Shown piece by piece: positions 46,218 through 55,764 of a stretch of 64,000 nt of DNA (position 1 is the stretch's first letter; each line of letters opens with the position of its first letter). Under the pieces are notes generated by a model. The model searched no databases. It was not told the DNA's origin and saw only the letters and a list, made by a program, of their open reading frames with translations. The DNA comes from Nocardia vinacea (GTDB lineage Bacteria > Actinomycetota > Actinomycetes > Mycobacteriales > Mycobacteriaceae). The DNA lies in the NCBI RefSeq assembly GCF_035920345.1, contig NZ_CP109149.1, positions 9,920,001-9,984,000 of the forward strand, written 5' to 3'. Both the position numbers and the translations under genes were made by a program.

Positions 46218-47222
46218 ATGCCCCGCTTCCGGATTCATCCCCAACCCTCCACAACCGGGCAACACGGCTCCCTCGGTCCATCCAGTTTCCAGCCCGGTGA
46301 GTGCGGATTCTCGTCCGCATCGACATCGCGGCGCGAACCTTTCACCGCTGCCCACCTGGACCTCACGCCGTTCACCGTGGCCGCGGCGGACGGAATCCGG
46401 CTGTCGGCCAGTCGCATCGGCCCCACGTCGGCACCGGCGAGCGTGGTCTACGTCCACGGAATACTCACCGACTCCACCTACTGGAGGCCGCTGGCCGGGC
46501 ATCTGCACCAACGCCTCGACGGCGGTATCACCCAAATCGTCTACGACCAGCGCGGACACGGCAGCTGCAAAGAATCTGATCCGGGTGCGGAGACCATGTT
46601 GTCGACGCTCGTCGATGACCTCGACGCGGTCGTGGCGCACGCGCACGGCGCGGTCGTGCTCGTGGCGCACTCGGTGGCGTCGCTGCTGGTGCAGGCATGG
46701 GCCGAGCAGTACCCACGCCGGGCTCGTGCACTGGCGGGGATCGTGCTGTTCAACGGCTGCCCCGAATTCCACTGGCTCACAACTGCTTCCGATGCAGGCC
46801 GCACATCGAAGCGCTCGCGACGGCGGGAAAGCCGGCTCGTCGAGGAACTGAGCAGCCACCTGCACGAGCCACCGGCGCGCTACGGTCTGCCGCGCCGCAG
46901 CGAGTTCGCCAACGTCGGTCCCAGCAGGGCTACCACCGACCTCGAGGCGGCCCTGGCCGCCTACGGAAGCACCACGCTGACCGGTGAGATAGCCAGCATC
47001 ATGCGCAGCGTCCCGACCTGGGTGTTGACCGGCGAACTCGACCCGGTTGTGGCACCGAGTAGATCCCGCCACCTCGCCGAGCACATCTGGGGCGACTACG
47101 ACAGCGTCCCGGGTGCCGGGCACTCGCTGCCGCGCACTCACCCTGCTGCGGCGGGCGAGCCGATCCTGGCCGCTCTCGAGGTCGCCTACCGCACCTACCA
47201 GCAGGACGGCGGCCCACTGTGA
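46218..47222 (+). CDS. Alpha/beta hydrolase
   Basis: 334 residues. The fold starts near residue 50 (LTPFTVAAADGIRLSASRIG; VVYVHGILTDSTYWRPL). Elbow AHSVAS (about 150) keeps the Ser; acid in LTGELDPVV and His in GAGHSLPRTH complete a triad. No signal peptide. Unlike two other hydrolases in this cluster, it appears catalytically competent. Substrate unknown. Stop overlaps the next GTG. Confidence 0.85.
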   Translation: MPRFRIHPQPSTTGQHGSLGPSSFQPGECGFSSASTSRREPFTAAHLDLTPFTVAAADGIRLSASRIGPTSAPASVVYVHGILTDSTYWRPLAGHLHQRLDGGITQIVYDQRGHGSCKESDPGAETMLSTLVDDLDAVVAHAHGAVVLVAHSVASLLVQAWAEQYPRRARALAGIVLFNGCPEFHWLTTASDAGRTSKRSRRRESRLVEELSSHLHEPPARYGLPRRSEFANVGPSRATTDLEAALAAYGSTTLTGEIASIMRSVPTWVLTGELDPVVAPSRSRHLAEHIWGDYDSVPGAGHSLPRTHPAAAGEPILAALEVAYRTYQQDGGPL

Positions 47223-47452
47223 TCGCCAAACCACTTCCCGTGCAGGTTCTTTCGCCTCTGACCCAGTTGCTGGGCTGGCTGGCCTGGTTCGTGCTGCTGC
47301 TGTGTATCGCGCGCGCGGTGTGGGTCGGTGGTCTGTTGGCGATCCGGATGTACCGCGAAGAGGCCGTCGAAGGACTCCTCGGCGCACTGCTCGGCGCGGT
47401 GTTGCTCGGGGCGGCCAGCTCCATCGCCATCGCCGTCCTACCGCCCACCTGA
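47219..47452 (+). CDS. Small two-helix membrane protein
   Basis: 77 residues, two hydrophobic segments (about 12-38 and 52-73) around a charged loop AIRMYREEAVE. GTG start overlapping the preceding stop (GTGA). Its layout parallels the 98-residue protein upstream, so it may be a second pilin-like or channel subunit. Confidence 0.7.
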   Translation: MIAKPLPVQVLSPLTQLLGWLAWFVLLLCIARAVWVGGLLAIRMYREEAVEGLLGALLGAVLLGAASSIAIAVLPPT

Positions 47453-47473
47453 TCCACTCGAGGAGACCAACCC

Positions 47474-48112
47474 GTGAACTCTTCCCGCGTACACCACCGC
47501 AGCGTCGTGGCCGTGCTGGCATGCATCGGACCGATCGCCGCGGCCGGACTGCTCGCCTGCGGCACCGAGACCACCAGTGAATCCACTGGAACGCAGTCCA
47601 CGCCAGCGGTCGCTGAACCGACCGGATTGCGTTGGCAGCCGTTTCAAGGTGTCGACCTTCCGGTCGCCGAACAAGGCCCCCACCACATCGAGGGAGCCGT
47701 AGCCAGCGGATACGAGCGCTCACCGGCCGGTGCCGCGCTGGCCGCCGTCCAGGCCACGGTCCGCATGTCGATCGCGACCGACAGCCAGTGGCCGACCGTG
47801 GGTCAACGCATGCTCGCCCCAGGCCCAGGGCGCGACGGGTGGGCAACTGCCCGCGCCCAGATCTCGATCACCGCCGCGATCACCAGCAGCGCACCGAAAG
47901 TCCTGGGCTACCTGATTTCTCACTACAGCCTCGATGCCACCGACGTCGACATCTACAGCATCCACCCCGACAACTCCGTCACCTGCAACCACACCCACGT
48001 GCTGTGGCAGACCGAGGACTGGCGTCTGCAGCTACCCGACGACCCGACCGCCGCGCCGGTCACCACCGTGGCCACGTCCCCGGCCGACATGGTCGCGCTC
48101 GCGCCGCGCTGA
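47474..48112 (+). CDS. Lipoprotein, DUF8175-like
   Basis: 212 residues; signal peptide with lipobox GLLACG, acylated Cys at about residue 29. The mature part (LRWQPFQGVDLPVAEQGPHH, then ASGYERSPAGAALAAVQATV) is paralogous to the next protein. It should sit on the outer face of the membrane as part of the transfer apparatus. GTG start after AGGAG. Confidence 0.75.
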   Translation: MNSSRVHHRSVVAVLACIGPIAAAGLLACGTETTSESTGTQSTPAVAEPTGLRWQPFQGVDLPVAEQGPHHIEGAVASGYERSPAGAALAAVQATVRMSIATDSQWPTVGQRMLAPGPGRDGWATARAQISITAAITSSAPKVLGYLISHYSLDATDVDIYSIHPDNSVTCNHTHVLWQTEDWRLQLPDDPTAAPVTTVATSPADMVALAPR

Positions 48113-48128
48113 GGAGGCCCACGAGATC

Positions 48129-48935
48129 ATGAAATCCCATCGCCTGCTGATTATCCTGCTCGCCGGAATCACCGCCGTCGTGATCGCCGCATTCGTGCTG
48201 ACGATCACCAATGACAACGGCCCCCATGATGTCCCCGCCGATCCCGGCAGCGCCACAGTTCCGACAGAGCGAACTTTTCCTGACGTGCCGCCGACCGGAT
48301 CGCCGCTACCGCCGAGCACCGACCTGTTCGGCAACCGCCTGGAAGTGCCTGGCACACAATCCGGTGTCGCCCTTGCACAAGACACAAGCACACGACCTGA
48401 CCCCACCCGCCCGGACTACCTGACCATTGCGCCCGCCCGGATGCAGTGGCAGCAAGGCTGGGGAGGAGCGGCATTGCCAGTCTCAGGCAGCGACGGACCG
48501 GCCCGCATCCACGATGGGATCGCGACCGGATTCGCCCACACCCCCCAAGGCGCGGCGCTGGCAGCGGCCGACGCGCTCGCCCGCGCGCTCGCCGCCCCCG
48601 AGAGCGTCTGGCAGCAGGTTGTGCGCGAACGCTATTACGGCGGCGGCCAAGAGCTGCTGGATCGCTTCGCTCGTTCGCGCGAACGCACCCGCGACGCCGC
48701 ACGCTACGTCGTGGTCCCCGAGGGCGTGCGAATCCAGCCCGGCTACCGAGACGACCTCGCGATCGTGCAATTCGCCAACCGCGACCAGTTCGGCTACAAG
48801 ATCGCAACCTGGCCGATGGCCTGGATCGACGGCGACTGGCGCGTCCGCGTTCCCGACAACATCGAAAGCCTCTGGGGACCAGGCACATACGCGTCCACCC
48901 TGACCGAGTTCGGCTCATGGAAGACCATGTCATGA
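48129..48935 (+). CDS. Membrane-anchored DUF8175-like protein
   Basis: 268 residues with an N-terminal anchor (about 5-27, LLIILLAGITAVVIAAFVLT), a Pro-rich spacer and a domain like that of the preceding lipoprotein: MQWQQGWGGAALPVSGSDGP, then IATGFAHTPQGAALAAADAL. Probably an extracytoplasmic transfer-complex component. Ribosome binding site GAGGAGG. Its stop overlaps the next ATG. Confidence 0.75.
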   Translation: MKSHRLLIILLAGITAVVIAAFVLTITNDNGPHDVPADPGSATVPTERTFPDVPPTGSPLPPSTDLFGNRLEVPGTQSGVALAQDTSTRPDPTRPDYLTIAPARMQWQQGWGGAALPVSGSDGPARIHDGIATGFAHTPQGAALAAADALARALAAPESVWQQVVRERYYGGGQELLDRFARSRERTRDAARYVVVPEGVRIQPGYRDDLAIVQFANRDQFGYKIATWPMAWIDGDWRVRVPDNIESLWGPGTYASTLTEFGSWKTMS

Positions 48936-50380
48936 GATCTGTCCTCGCCGATGCGCGGGTCGACGCTTTGATGCCGTGGCGGTCGCAGCTCCCTGTACCC
49001 GACGTCTGCGATATGCCGTTGGGGCCCCAACAGGCATGTGAACAGCTCGGACAAGCTGCCACCGACACGGCAAGTTCCGTCCTCGACGACATGACATCGC
49101 AACTCGGGGAGAGCTTCGGCGGTTTGCTGCGATTCGTCATGACCTGGTGGACAGCGCTTCCGTCACCGCAACTGACAGACAACCAGGGGGGACCTGGACC
49201 GGTGTTGTCCGGGATCCGCGAATACACCAGCGGCTTGCAGGTGCTGCTGCTGACCTGCGGAATCATTTTCGCCGCAGCACGACTCGCACTGGCCAAACGC
49301 GGTGGGGTCGCGGGCGAAGCACAGGAAAGCTTCCTGATGCTGGCTCGAGCCGTTTTCGCTTCGATGGCCTTCGCTGCCATCATTACTGCTGGAACCCGTG
49401 CCGGGGACGCCTTCGCCGAATGGGTGCTGTTCGACGCGTCCCGCGGCGACGCACACAACATCGTCGCCGCACTGGCCGAGTTCGATCTCAAGAGGAACTC
49501 CGGATTAGGCACAGGCGTCCTGCTCGTGCTGTTCCTCCTCGGCATCATCAGCATGCTCATACAACTGGTCATGCTGGTACTGCGGCAAGCCCTTCTGATC
49601 CTGGTCGTCGCCGCCATCCCGCTCGCGGCAGCTGCTTCGGGGACAGGCCCAGGGTCCCAGGCTTACAAGCGTCTGCTGAGTTGGTCGCTGGCGTTCGTGC
49701 TGTGGAAGCCGGTCGGGGCGTTGGTCTATGCGATCGCCTTCACCGTGGCAGGGCGCGACCAAAAGGATCCGCAACTGGTGTTGCTGGGGTTGATTCTGCT
49801 GGTGATGAGCGTGGTGGTGTTGCCCGCGCTGATCCGATTGGTCGCCCCTGCGGTTGCGACGCTCGGAAGTGGTGGTGGCGCGTCGGCTGTGTTGGCTGGT
49901 GGCGCGGCCGGTGTGGCGATGGCGTCGCTGGGGGATCGATCGGGCGGCCGCAAGGTAAGTGAGGGAGAGAACGCGCCTGGCGGGGGCGGGGCATCCAACG
50001 GTTCATCGACGCCTGGCGGTGGTCCTGGTGGCGGTGGTGGGGGCCGTCCGATGTCTGGTGGAAGCAGCGACAGTGGTTCTGCCGCGTCGGGAGCCGCGAG
50101 TCCCGCAGGTGGTTCGAGCGGCGGTGCGGGTGGTGGCGGTGCGCGGTCCACTGGTGCCGGAGCGGCACAGTCGTCGAGCACGCCCGGTGCGAGCGGCGCG
50201 GGCAGCGGCGGTGGGCAGGCTGCTGCTGGTGCCGGTATGGCTGGTGCGCTGGTGATGGGTGCTCAGATGGCCGCAGATATGGCGCAGCGGGGGGTTTCAG
50301 CGATCGACAGCCAGACCCGTGATGCGACAGAGGGCGGATTGGATCCGGATGCGTTGGGGCCGGGGGAGGTGCGGCGATGA
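48932..50380 (+). CDS. VirB6/TrbL-like membrane protein
   Basis: 482 residues. Six or so membrane segments lie between about 65 and 310, including GLQVLLLTCGIIFAAARLAL and LLVLFLLGIISMLIQLVMLV. A conserved TrbL-type stretch, RQALLILVVAAIPLAAAASG, is followed by LLSWSLAFVLWKP. The last 150 residues are Gly/Ser/Ala-rich. It should form the inner-membrane channel of the type IV system. ATGA overlaps at both ends. Confidence 0.85.
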   Translation: MRSVLADARVDALMPWRSQLPVPDVCDMPLGPQQACEQLGQAATDTASSVLDDMTSQLGESFGGLLRFVMTWWTALPSPQLTDNQGGPGPVLSGIREYTSGLQVLLLTCGIIFAAARLALAKRGGVAGEAQESFLMLARAVFASMAFAAIITAGTRAGDAFAEWVLFDASRGDAHNIVAALAEFDLKRNSGLGTGVLLVLFLLGIISMLIQLVMLVLRQALLILVVAAIPLAAAASGTGPGSQAYKRLLSWSLAFVLWKPVGALVYAIAFTVAGRDQKDPQLVLLGLILLVMSVVVLPALIRLVAPAVATLGSGGGASAVLAGGAAGVAMASLGDRSGGRKVSEGENAPGGGGASNGSSTPGGGPGGGGGGRPMSGGSSDSGSAASGAASPAGGSSGGAGGGGARSTGAGAAQSSSTPGASGAGSGGGQAAAGAGMAGALVMGAQMAADMAQRGVSAIDSQTRDATEGGLDPDALGPGEVRR

Positions 50381-51849
50381 CGGCTCGCGTGTATGGCCGC
50401 TGGGAACGTCCCCGCTCGGCCGGGTTCGTCGGATTGACCTGGGGTGTGTCGATGCTCGGGTTGGCGCTGATCGTCATGGTGATGGTCGGGTTCATGATCA
50501 CTCGATCGCTGTCGGTAGCCGCGGGCCTGATTGTGGCTGCGGCGCTGGTGTTCACGCCCTTGGCGATCACTCGCAATGGCCGCACCGGCTGGGAGATCGC
50601 GATATTGCGGGTGCAGTTCGCCGCTGCCCGCGCCCGCGGTGAGCACGTCTACCAGGCCGGTCGATTCTCCAAGATTCCCGGCATCGCGAAACTGCCTGGG
50701 CTGCTGGCTGATTCGCGGCTCTCGGAGTATGAAACCGCAGGCGGGAAACGCTTCGCCATGCTGCATATCCGCCGCAGCGATCACTACACGGTGGTGCTGC
50801 GGGTGATCCCCCGCGGCAAGGAGTTGGCCGATCAAGCCCAGATCGACGCCTGGGTGGAGGGGTACGGCCAATTCCTGGCCACCCAGAGCCGCGGTGGGGA
50901 AGTGGTCGCGGTGACCTCGATCCTCGAGAACGTGGTCGAAACCCGCCTCAAGCAAGCCCGGGAAGTCACCCGCCTGGTCCGCCCCGATGCCCCGGCTTAC
51001 GCCCAAGCGGTGATGCGGGAAGCCGCCGCCGACATCGGCGGGGTCGGGGTGCGCATCGAAGCCCGCATCGCCATCACCTACCGAGCCATCGGCAAAGGCC
51101 GCATCCGCCGCGACGAAGCCGAGCAAGCCCGCGAGATCGGTAACCGCCTGCAAGGTATCCTGTCCCAGCTTGCCCGCGCAGGTTTGCCGGCGACGCCGCT
51201 GCAGGCATGGGAAGTACTCGGGCTGGTGCGCACCCGCTACGACCTGGCCGCTCAACGCGACGTCGAAGCCGCGGGCCCGGACATCACCGGCTCGCAGTCG
51301 TGGGACTCGGTGGGGCCGATCGCGCACCAGGACCGCTGGGATCACTACGTCCACGACGGTGCCCGCTCGATCACCTGGGAGATGGACGCTGCCCCGCGCG
51401 GCGCGGTTATGGAAACGGTGCTCGAGGAGTTGCTGCGCCCCCGCGCGGATGTGCCACGCAAGCGGGTGGCGATCGTGTACCGGCTGCATTCGGCGGCCGA
51501 GGCCACCACCCTGGTCGACTCGGACTTTCGGGATGCGGTCGCTGCTGAGCAAACCGAACGCGGCATCGCCTCGGCGTCGGCGCGGATCCGGGTCGCCAAT
51601 ACCCAAGCCTCCCGCGAGGAGCAAGCACGCGGCGCGGGTTTGACCCGTTTCGGAGTGTTGGTGACCGTCACCGATCACCTCGATGGGGACCTGCCCGGGA
51701 TCGAAGCGTCGGTCCAGGGGATGGCCGCTGCGTCCCGGCTCGGGGTGCGCCGCTGCTACGGCTCCCAAGCCGCGACGTTCGCCGCGTCGCTAGGGATCGG
51801 GTTGATCCTGCCCGAGCACACCTCGATCTCCAAACGGGTGTCGAGTTGA
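50377..51849 (+). CDS. SCO6880-like transfer protein (VirB4 N-terminal partner)
   Basis: 490 residues. Two N-terminal membrane segments (about 18-62; PrgI-like) are followed by a soluble domain corresponding to the non-ATPase half of VirB4-type proteins (KRFAMLHIRRSDHYTVVLRV; VVAVTSILENVVETRLKQAR). It is assigned to the SCO6880 type by architecture and by its place directly before the VirB4 ATPase gene, with a TTGA overlap. Confidence 0.85.
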   Translation: MTARVYGRWERPRSAGFVGLTWGVSMLGLALIVMVMVGFMITRSLSVAAGLIVAAALVFTPLAITRNGRTGWEIAILRVQFAAARARGEHVYQAGRFSKIPGIAKLPGLLADSRLSEYETAGGKRFAMLHIRRSDHYTVVLRVIPRGKELADQAQIDAWVEGYGQFLATQSRGGEVVAVTSILENVVETRLKQAREVTRLVRPDAPAYAQAVMREAAADIGGVGVRIEARIAITYRAIGKGRIRRDEAEQAREIGNRLQGILSQLARAGLPATPLQAWEVLGLVRTRYDLAAQRDVEAAGPDITGSQSWDSVGPIAHQDRWDHYVHDGARSITWEMDAAPRGAVMETVLEELLRPRADVPRKRVAIVYRLHSAAEATTLVDSDFRDAVAAEQTERGIASASARIRVANTQASREEQARGAGLTRFGVLVTVTDHLDGDLPGIEASVQGMAAASRLGVRRCYGSQAATFAASLGIGLILPEHTSISKRVSS

Positions 51850-53555
51850 ACGGGTTCCGCCGCAAGGCTTCTCGTCCTGCGCGTACCGAAGTGGTCGCTG
51901 GGGTGCGGGTGCTCACGCCGGGGGCGCGTGCCGCGACCGAGGCTGCCGCCGCCAAGCCCGGTCTGCGTGGTTGGCGGGCACGGTGGGCGATATCGAGCGA
52001 TGATCATCGCCGTACGACCGCCGCGCACCGTGCGGCCGATGTCGTCGGCGACGGCTTCGACCGATCGCCCCTCCCGTTGACCGACCGTGGATATCGCGGG
52101 CTCGGCGGCGGCCGCGCCTCGGTGGTGCCCAGCACACCGGAATGGCGCGCGACCACCGTGCAAGTCGCCGGGTTGTGGCCGTTCGTCGTTGGTGCCAGCG
52201 CTCCCACGATCGGTGCACCCGTCGGGGCGCATTACATCACCGGTGCGCCTGTGCATTTCGACCCCATGTCCTGGTTTCTCAAAGGCTTCATCACCGCCCC
52301 GAGCGCGTTCGTGCTGGCACTCAACGGGTTCGGAAAATCCAGCCTGATCCGGCGCATGGTGACCGGCGCGGTCGCGGCCGGGGAAACGGTGTTGTGCATG
52401 GGCGACACCAAACCCGACTACCGCGACCTCGTCGAGCGCCTCGGTGGGCAAGTCGTCGACCTCGGCTACGGGCACGGCACTCTCAACCCACTCGATGTCG
52501 GCGCGCTCGGCGCGGTCGTCGAACGGCTCACCGACCCCGACCAGCGCCGCCAGGTCACCGCGCGCGTGGAGGCCGGGCAAGTCAACATCGTCGCGGGCCT
52601 GATCGAGTTGGTGCGTGGGTCACGAGTGGCCGACTTCGAAGAAGTCCTCCTCGCCGCCGGACTACGCGAGCTCTACAGCCCCACAGGCGGATTCACCTAT
52701 CAACACCCGCCGCTGCTGTCAGACCTTCTCGAGGTCATCGCCGGCGGCGGGGAACAACTACGCCAATTCGCCGAAGAAGACGACGACACCACCTACCGGG
52801 CGAGCACCAAAACCCTGCGCCGCTCGCTACGCGCGCTGGTCGAGGGCCCCTTCGGCGCTATCTTCAACGGGCCCACCACCACTGGTCTGGATCTCGCGAG
52901 TCCGGCGGTGTGCGTGGATGTCTCCCGCATCCCCGAAGGCGACACCAAACTACTCGCCGCGGTGCTGATGGTCTGCTGGAGCGAAGGCTTCGGCGCCGTC
53001 GCCGCCGCCCACGCCCTCGCCGACGCCGGGCTCGCCCCGCCGCGCACCTTCGAGGTCGTCATGGACGAAATCTGGCGCGTCCTGGGCGTCGGTGAGTTCA
53101 TGGTCGACCGCGTCGATGCCCTCACCCGCCTGCAACGAGGCCTGGGCACGGGACTGATCATGTGCAGCCACACCATCAAAGACCTCGCAGCCTTCGACTC
53201 CCCAGCCGCCCAAGCCAAAGCGATCGGGTTCTTCGAACGCGCCCGCGCCAAACTCATCGGTCCGGTCGGGCCCGAGGAGATCAATCGTCTTCGTGCCGCG
53301 GTCGGGATCACCGACACCGAGAAACTCCTCGTGACCTCCTGGGCTGCACCACGCCCGCCCAGCGACGACGACCTGGACCCCACCCGTCGCGAAACTCCGC
53401 CCGGCACTGGCTGTTTCCTACTGAAAACCGGCGAAGCCGAAGAGCCCGGGATTCCGTTCCGGCTGGTGTTCACACCAACGGAGCGCGCTACGGATGTGCA
53501 CAACACAAACCGGCGTTTCGACGACCTGCCCGGCACGGGGGAGGCGAGCAGATGA
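51846..53555 (+). CDS. VirB4-like conjugation ATPase
   Basis: 569 residues. Walker A is LNGFGKSSLIRR (about 159-170), Walker B FEVVMDEIWRVLG, and the downstream LTRLQRGLGTGLIMCSHTIK segment is typical of VirB4/TraC ATPases. It powers assembly or substrate transfer. TTG start overlapping the preceding stop. Its stop in turn overlaps the ATG of the acyl-CoA oxidase-like gene. Confidence 0.9.
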   Translation: MNGFRRKASRPARTEVVAGVRVLTPGARAATEAAAAKPGLRGWRARWAISSDDHRRTTAAHRAADVVGDGFDRSPLPLTDRGYRGLGGGRASVVPSTPEWRATTVQVAGLWPFVVGASAPTIGAPVGAHYITGAPVHFDPMSWFLKGFITAPSAFVLALNGFGKSSLIRRMVTGAVAAGETVLCMGDTKPDYRDLVERLGGQVVDLGYGHGTLNPLDVGALGAVVERLTDPDQRRQVTARVEAGQVNIVAGLIELVRGSRVADFEEVLLAAGLRELYSPTGGFTYQHPPLLSDLLEVIAGGGEQLRQFAEEDDDTTYRASTKTLRRSLRALVEGPFGAIFNGPTTTGLDLASPAVCVDVSRIPEGDTKLLAAVLMVCWSEGFGAVAAAHALADAGLAPPRTFEVVMDEIWRVLGVGEFMVDRVDALTRLQRGLGTGLIMCSHTIKDLAAFDSPAAQAKAIGFFERARAKLIGPVGPEEINRLRAAVGITDTEKLLVTSWAAPRPPSDDDLDPTRRETPPGTGCFLLKTGEAEEPGIPFRLVFTPTERATDVHNTNRRFDDLPGTGEASR

Positions 53556-55507
53556 TCTCAAGCCACCACCCACCCAAGCAGCCGTTATCGGTTGCGCACG
53601 AGAAAGGCATTGCCACCATGACCGTCACCGACCCACCCAGCCTGCGCACTCACGGGTGGGGCCCATCACCCCAACACCAGCTCGACCCGACCATGACCGC
53701 TGTCCGAGAGGCCCTATTCGGCACCGACCGCGCCCTCCACACACGAGTGCGCGCAGCGATGGTGGCGCTGGCAGACCAGCCGATCGCCGGGGCCACCCAT
53801 GACGCCGAAGTGCGCCGCAGTTACGCCATGCTGCGACGGATCGTCGATGACCTGGGAGGCTCATCCCGCCATATCGCCGCCGATCCCGCGCTGCTGCGTG
53901 CGGTCTTCGATTGGGCGGCGATCGCCGCCCCGCGGTTGCTGCCGTTGTTGTCCGGACATTTCCGGCTTGTCATCGGCGGCATCGAGGAGCTGGGCAACGG
54001 CACTCTCTACCAACAGCATTGCTTGGCCGAACTGGACCGCGTCGACGCCGTCGGTGCGCTTCTGCACACCGAACTCGCGGGCACCAACGGCGTCGACATC
54101 CAAACCCTGGCGATCCGTCAGAGTGACGGAACATTCCTGCTGCGCACCCCGGTCGGCGGGGCTGTGAAATTCATGCCGAACTGTGCCGAAGCCTCCGTGC
54201 CGAAAACGGTGATCGTGACCGCCCGACTACTGGCGGATGGCGTGGATGAGGGGATCTTCCCGTTCCTGTTGCGGCTGCGCACACGCGCAGGGCTCGCGCC
54301 CGGGGTCCACGTTGCCCGCCTTCCGGAGAAGGCATGGGCGCCGATGGACAACGCGATGATCTTCTTCGACGATGTCGTGGTTCCCGGCGACGGCCTCCTC
54401 GCGGGAGACTGGGCCCGTTTCGTCGGCGGTCGCCTGGAGTGCGAGATGTCGCTGGGCGAGCGCTTCCACCGCACTATCAGCCCCCTGCAGAACGGTCGCA
54501 GCACCCTCGCCAGCGCGGCGATCGCGGGTGCCCGTGCTGGGATAGCGATCACCTGGCACTACGCCCGTCAGCGCCGTCCAGGCCGCGGTCCCCGGATGAG
54601 CGAACGCGACGCCGTCCTGCGCGATCTGACCTCCGCCGTCGCGCAGGTCTATGCCATGACCGCCCTCGCCCGCGACGTCCACGAGCACTTGGGCAGCGAT
54701 TCGGACACCACCGGATCGGTGCGCGCGATGCTGGCCAAACCGATCATCTCCAACACCGCACTCGCCGTGCTGTCGCTCTGCCGCCAGCGTTGCGCGGCCC
54801 AAGGCGCGCTGCGGGTCAACGGCATCACCGACTGGGCGGGAAACGTCGAAGGCATCATCACTGCCGAAGGCGAGAATCAGGTCTTGCAGGTCGCGACCGG
54901 CAAACTGGCCCACCAGGTCGCCGCGGGCCGCGCGCCCGGTCACATGAACGTCGTTGACCTGCAAGTCTGCGATCCGCCGACCGGAAACCCGTGGTGGCGG
55001 CAGCTGCTCCTCGACCGCGAAACCATGCTGGCCCTCTCGGCACGTTCCGGGGAAACCGGCCCTGATGTGTTGGGTGCGGACTCCGCGGCGATCGAACTGT
55101 CCACGGCGACCGCCGAACGACTCGCCGCCGACTCACTGCTCTCAGCGGCTGAACACAGTGCGGATCGACGAGCCCGCGCAACGCTGGAAACAGTTGCCGC
55201 CGTGTACGGGTTGGAACGCGTGCGCGCCAGCGCCAACTGGGTCACCGCTCGTGGGCTGCTGACCCCCGAACTCGCCGCCCAGGTCGATGTCGAGCTCACC
55301 ACGGCGCGGCGCGAACTCGTCCCCCGCCTGACTTTGCTGGTGGATGCCTTCGACATTCCTGCACTGCCAGCGCCGATCGCTGCCGATGACTACGAACTCG
55401 CGTGGCTGCGGTACGCCGGGTGGGAACGGTTGGCCGCGGGGACGCCACAGGTGCGCACCGGGGAGCCAACGATCGATGAGACAAACCATGATTCGCCCAC
55501 TGCATGA
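53552..55507 (+). CDS. Acyl-CoA oxidase-like flavoprotein
   Basis: 651 residues, the size of acyl-CoA oxidases. The FAD/substrate region reads LLHTELAGTNGVDIQTLAIR, TPVGGAVKFMP and then WAPMDNAMIFFDDVVVPGDG. The catalytic Glu region EGENQVLQ lies at about 437, and a C-terminal oxidase-type domain follows. It should oxidise acyl-CoA to enoyl-CoA, or act on another acyl carrier. ATG at 53552 overlaps the VirB4 stop; ATG at 53618 is an alternative start. Such an enzyme is unexpected in a transfer operon. Confidence 0.85.
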   Translation: MISSHHPPKQPLSVAHEKGIATMTVTDPPSLRTHGWGPSPQHQLDPTMTAVREALFGTDRALHTRVRAAMVALADQPIAGATHDAEVRRSYAMLRRIVDDLGGSSRHIAADPALLRAVFDWAAIAAPRLLPLLSGHFRLVIGGIEELGNGTLYQQHCLAELDRVDAVGALLHTELAGTNGVDIQTLAIRQSDGTFLLRTPVGGAVKFMPNCAEASVPKTVIVTARLLADGVDEGIFPFLLRLRTRAGLAPGVHVARLPEKAWAPMDNAMIFFDDVVVPGDGLLAGDWARFVGGRLECEMSLGERFHRTISPLQNGRSTLASAAIAGARAGIAITWHYARQRRPGRGPRMSERDAVLRDLTSAVAQVYAMTALARDVHEHLGSDSDTTGSVRAMLAKPIISNTALAVLSLCRQRCAAQGALRVNGITDWAGNVEGIITAEGENQVLQVATGKLAHQVAAGRAPGHMNVVDLQVCDPPTGNPWWRQLLLDRETMLALSARSGETGPDVLGADSAAIELSTATAERLAADSLLSAAEHSADRRARATLETVAAVYGLERVRASANWVTARGLLTPELAAQVDVELTTARRELVPRLTLLVDAFDIPALPAPIAADDYELAWLRYAGWERLAAGTPQVRTGEPTIDETNHDSPTA

Positions 55508-55737
55508 CCATCCGATCGCAGCCTCATACACGCACTCGCCCTGGACAACTCCGGGATCGATGCCCAGAACGGAGTTTGATCCGGCGATCGGTCTGGTCGA
55601 AACCGGCGAAAGTCGACCGCTCAGCGTTGATCGAGGCAGCGATACCTCCCGGCACAGCCACCCAATTGGGAACCGCAAGCACCGCGGCAGGCCGACCCGA
55701 GTTGAGCACATCACCGGAGCTGGGGTACACGCCATGA
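55504..55737 (+). CDS. Doubtful small coupled ORF
   Basis: 77 codons, its ATG overlapping the preceding stop (ATGA), but with only moderate third-position GC and no recognisable motif. Another frame of the same stretch looks similarly protein-like. It may be a real coupled gene or merely a leader to the NlpC/P60 gene. Confidence 0.3.
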   Translation: MTIRSQPHTRTRPGQLRDRCPERSLIRRSVWSKPAKVDRSALIEAAIPPGTATQLGTASTAAGRPELSTSPELGYTP

Positions 55738-55764
55738 TCGATCGCGAATGCCGAGAAGCTAAAC

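Noticed and set aside
46122..47846. 574-codon minus-strand frame
   Set aside because: Antisense of four well-supported plus-strand genes with overlapping starts and stops.
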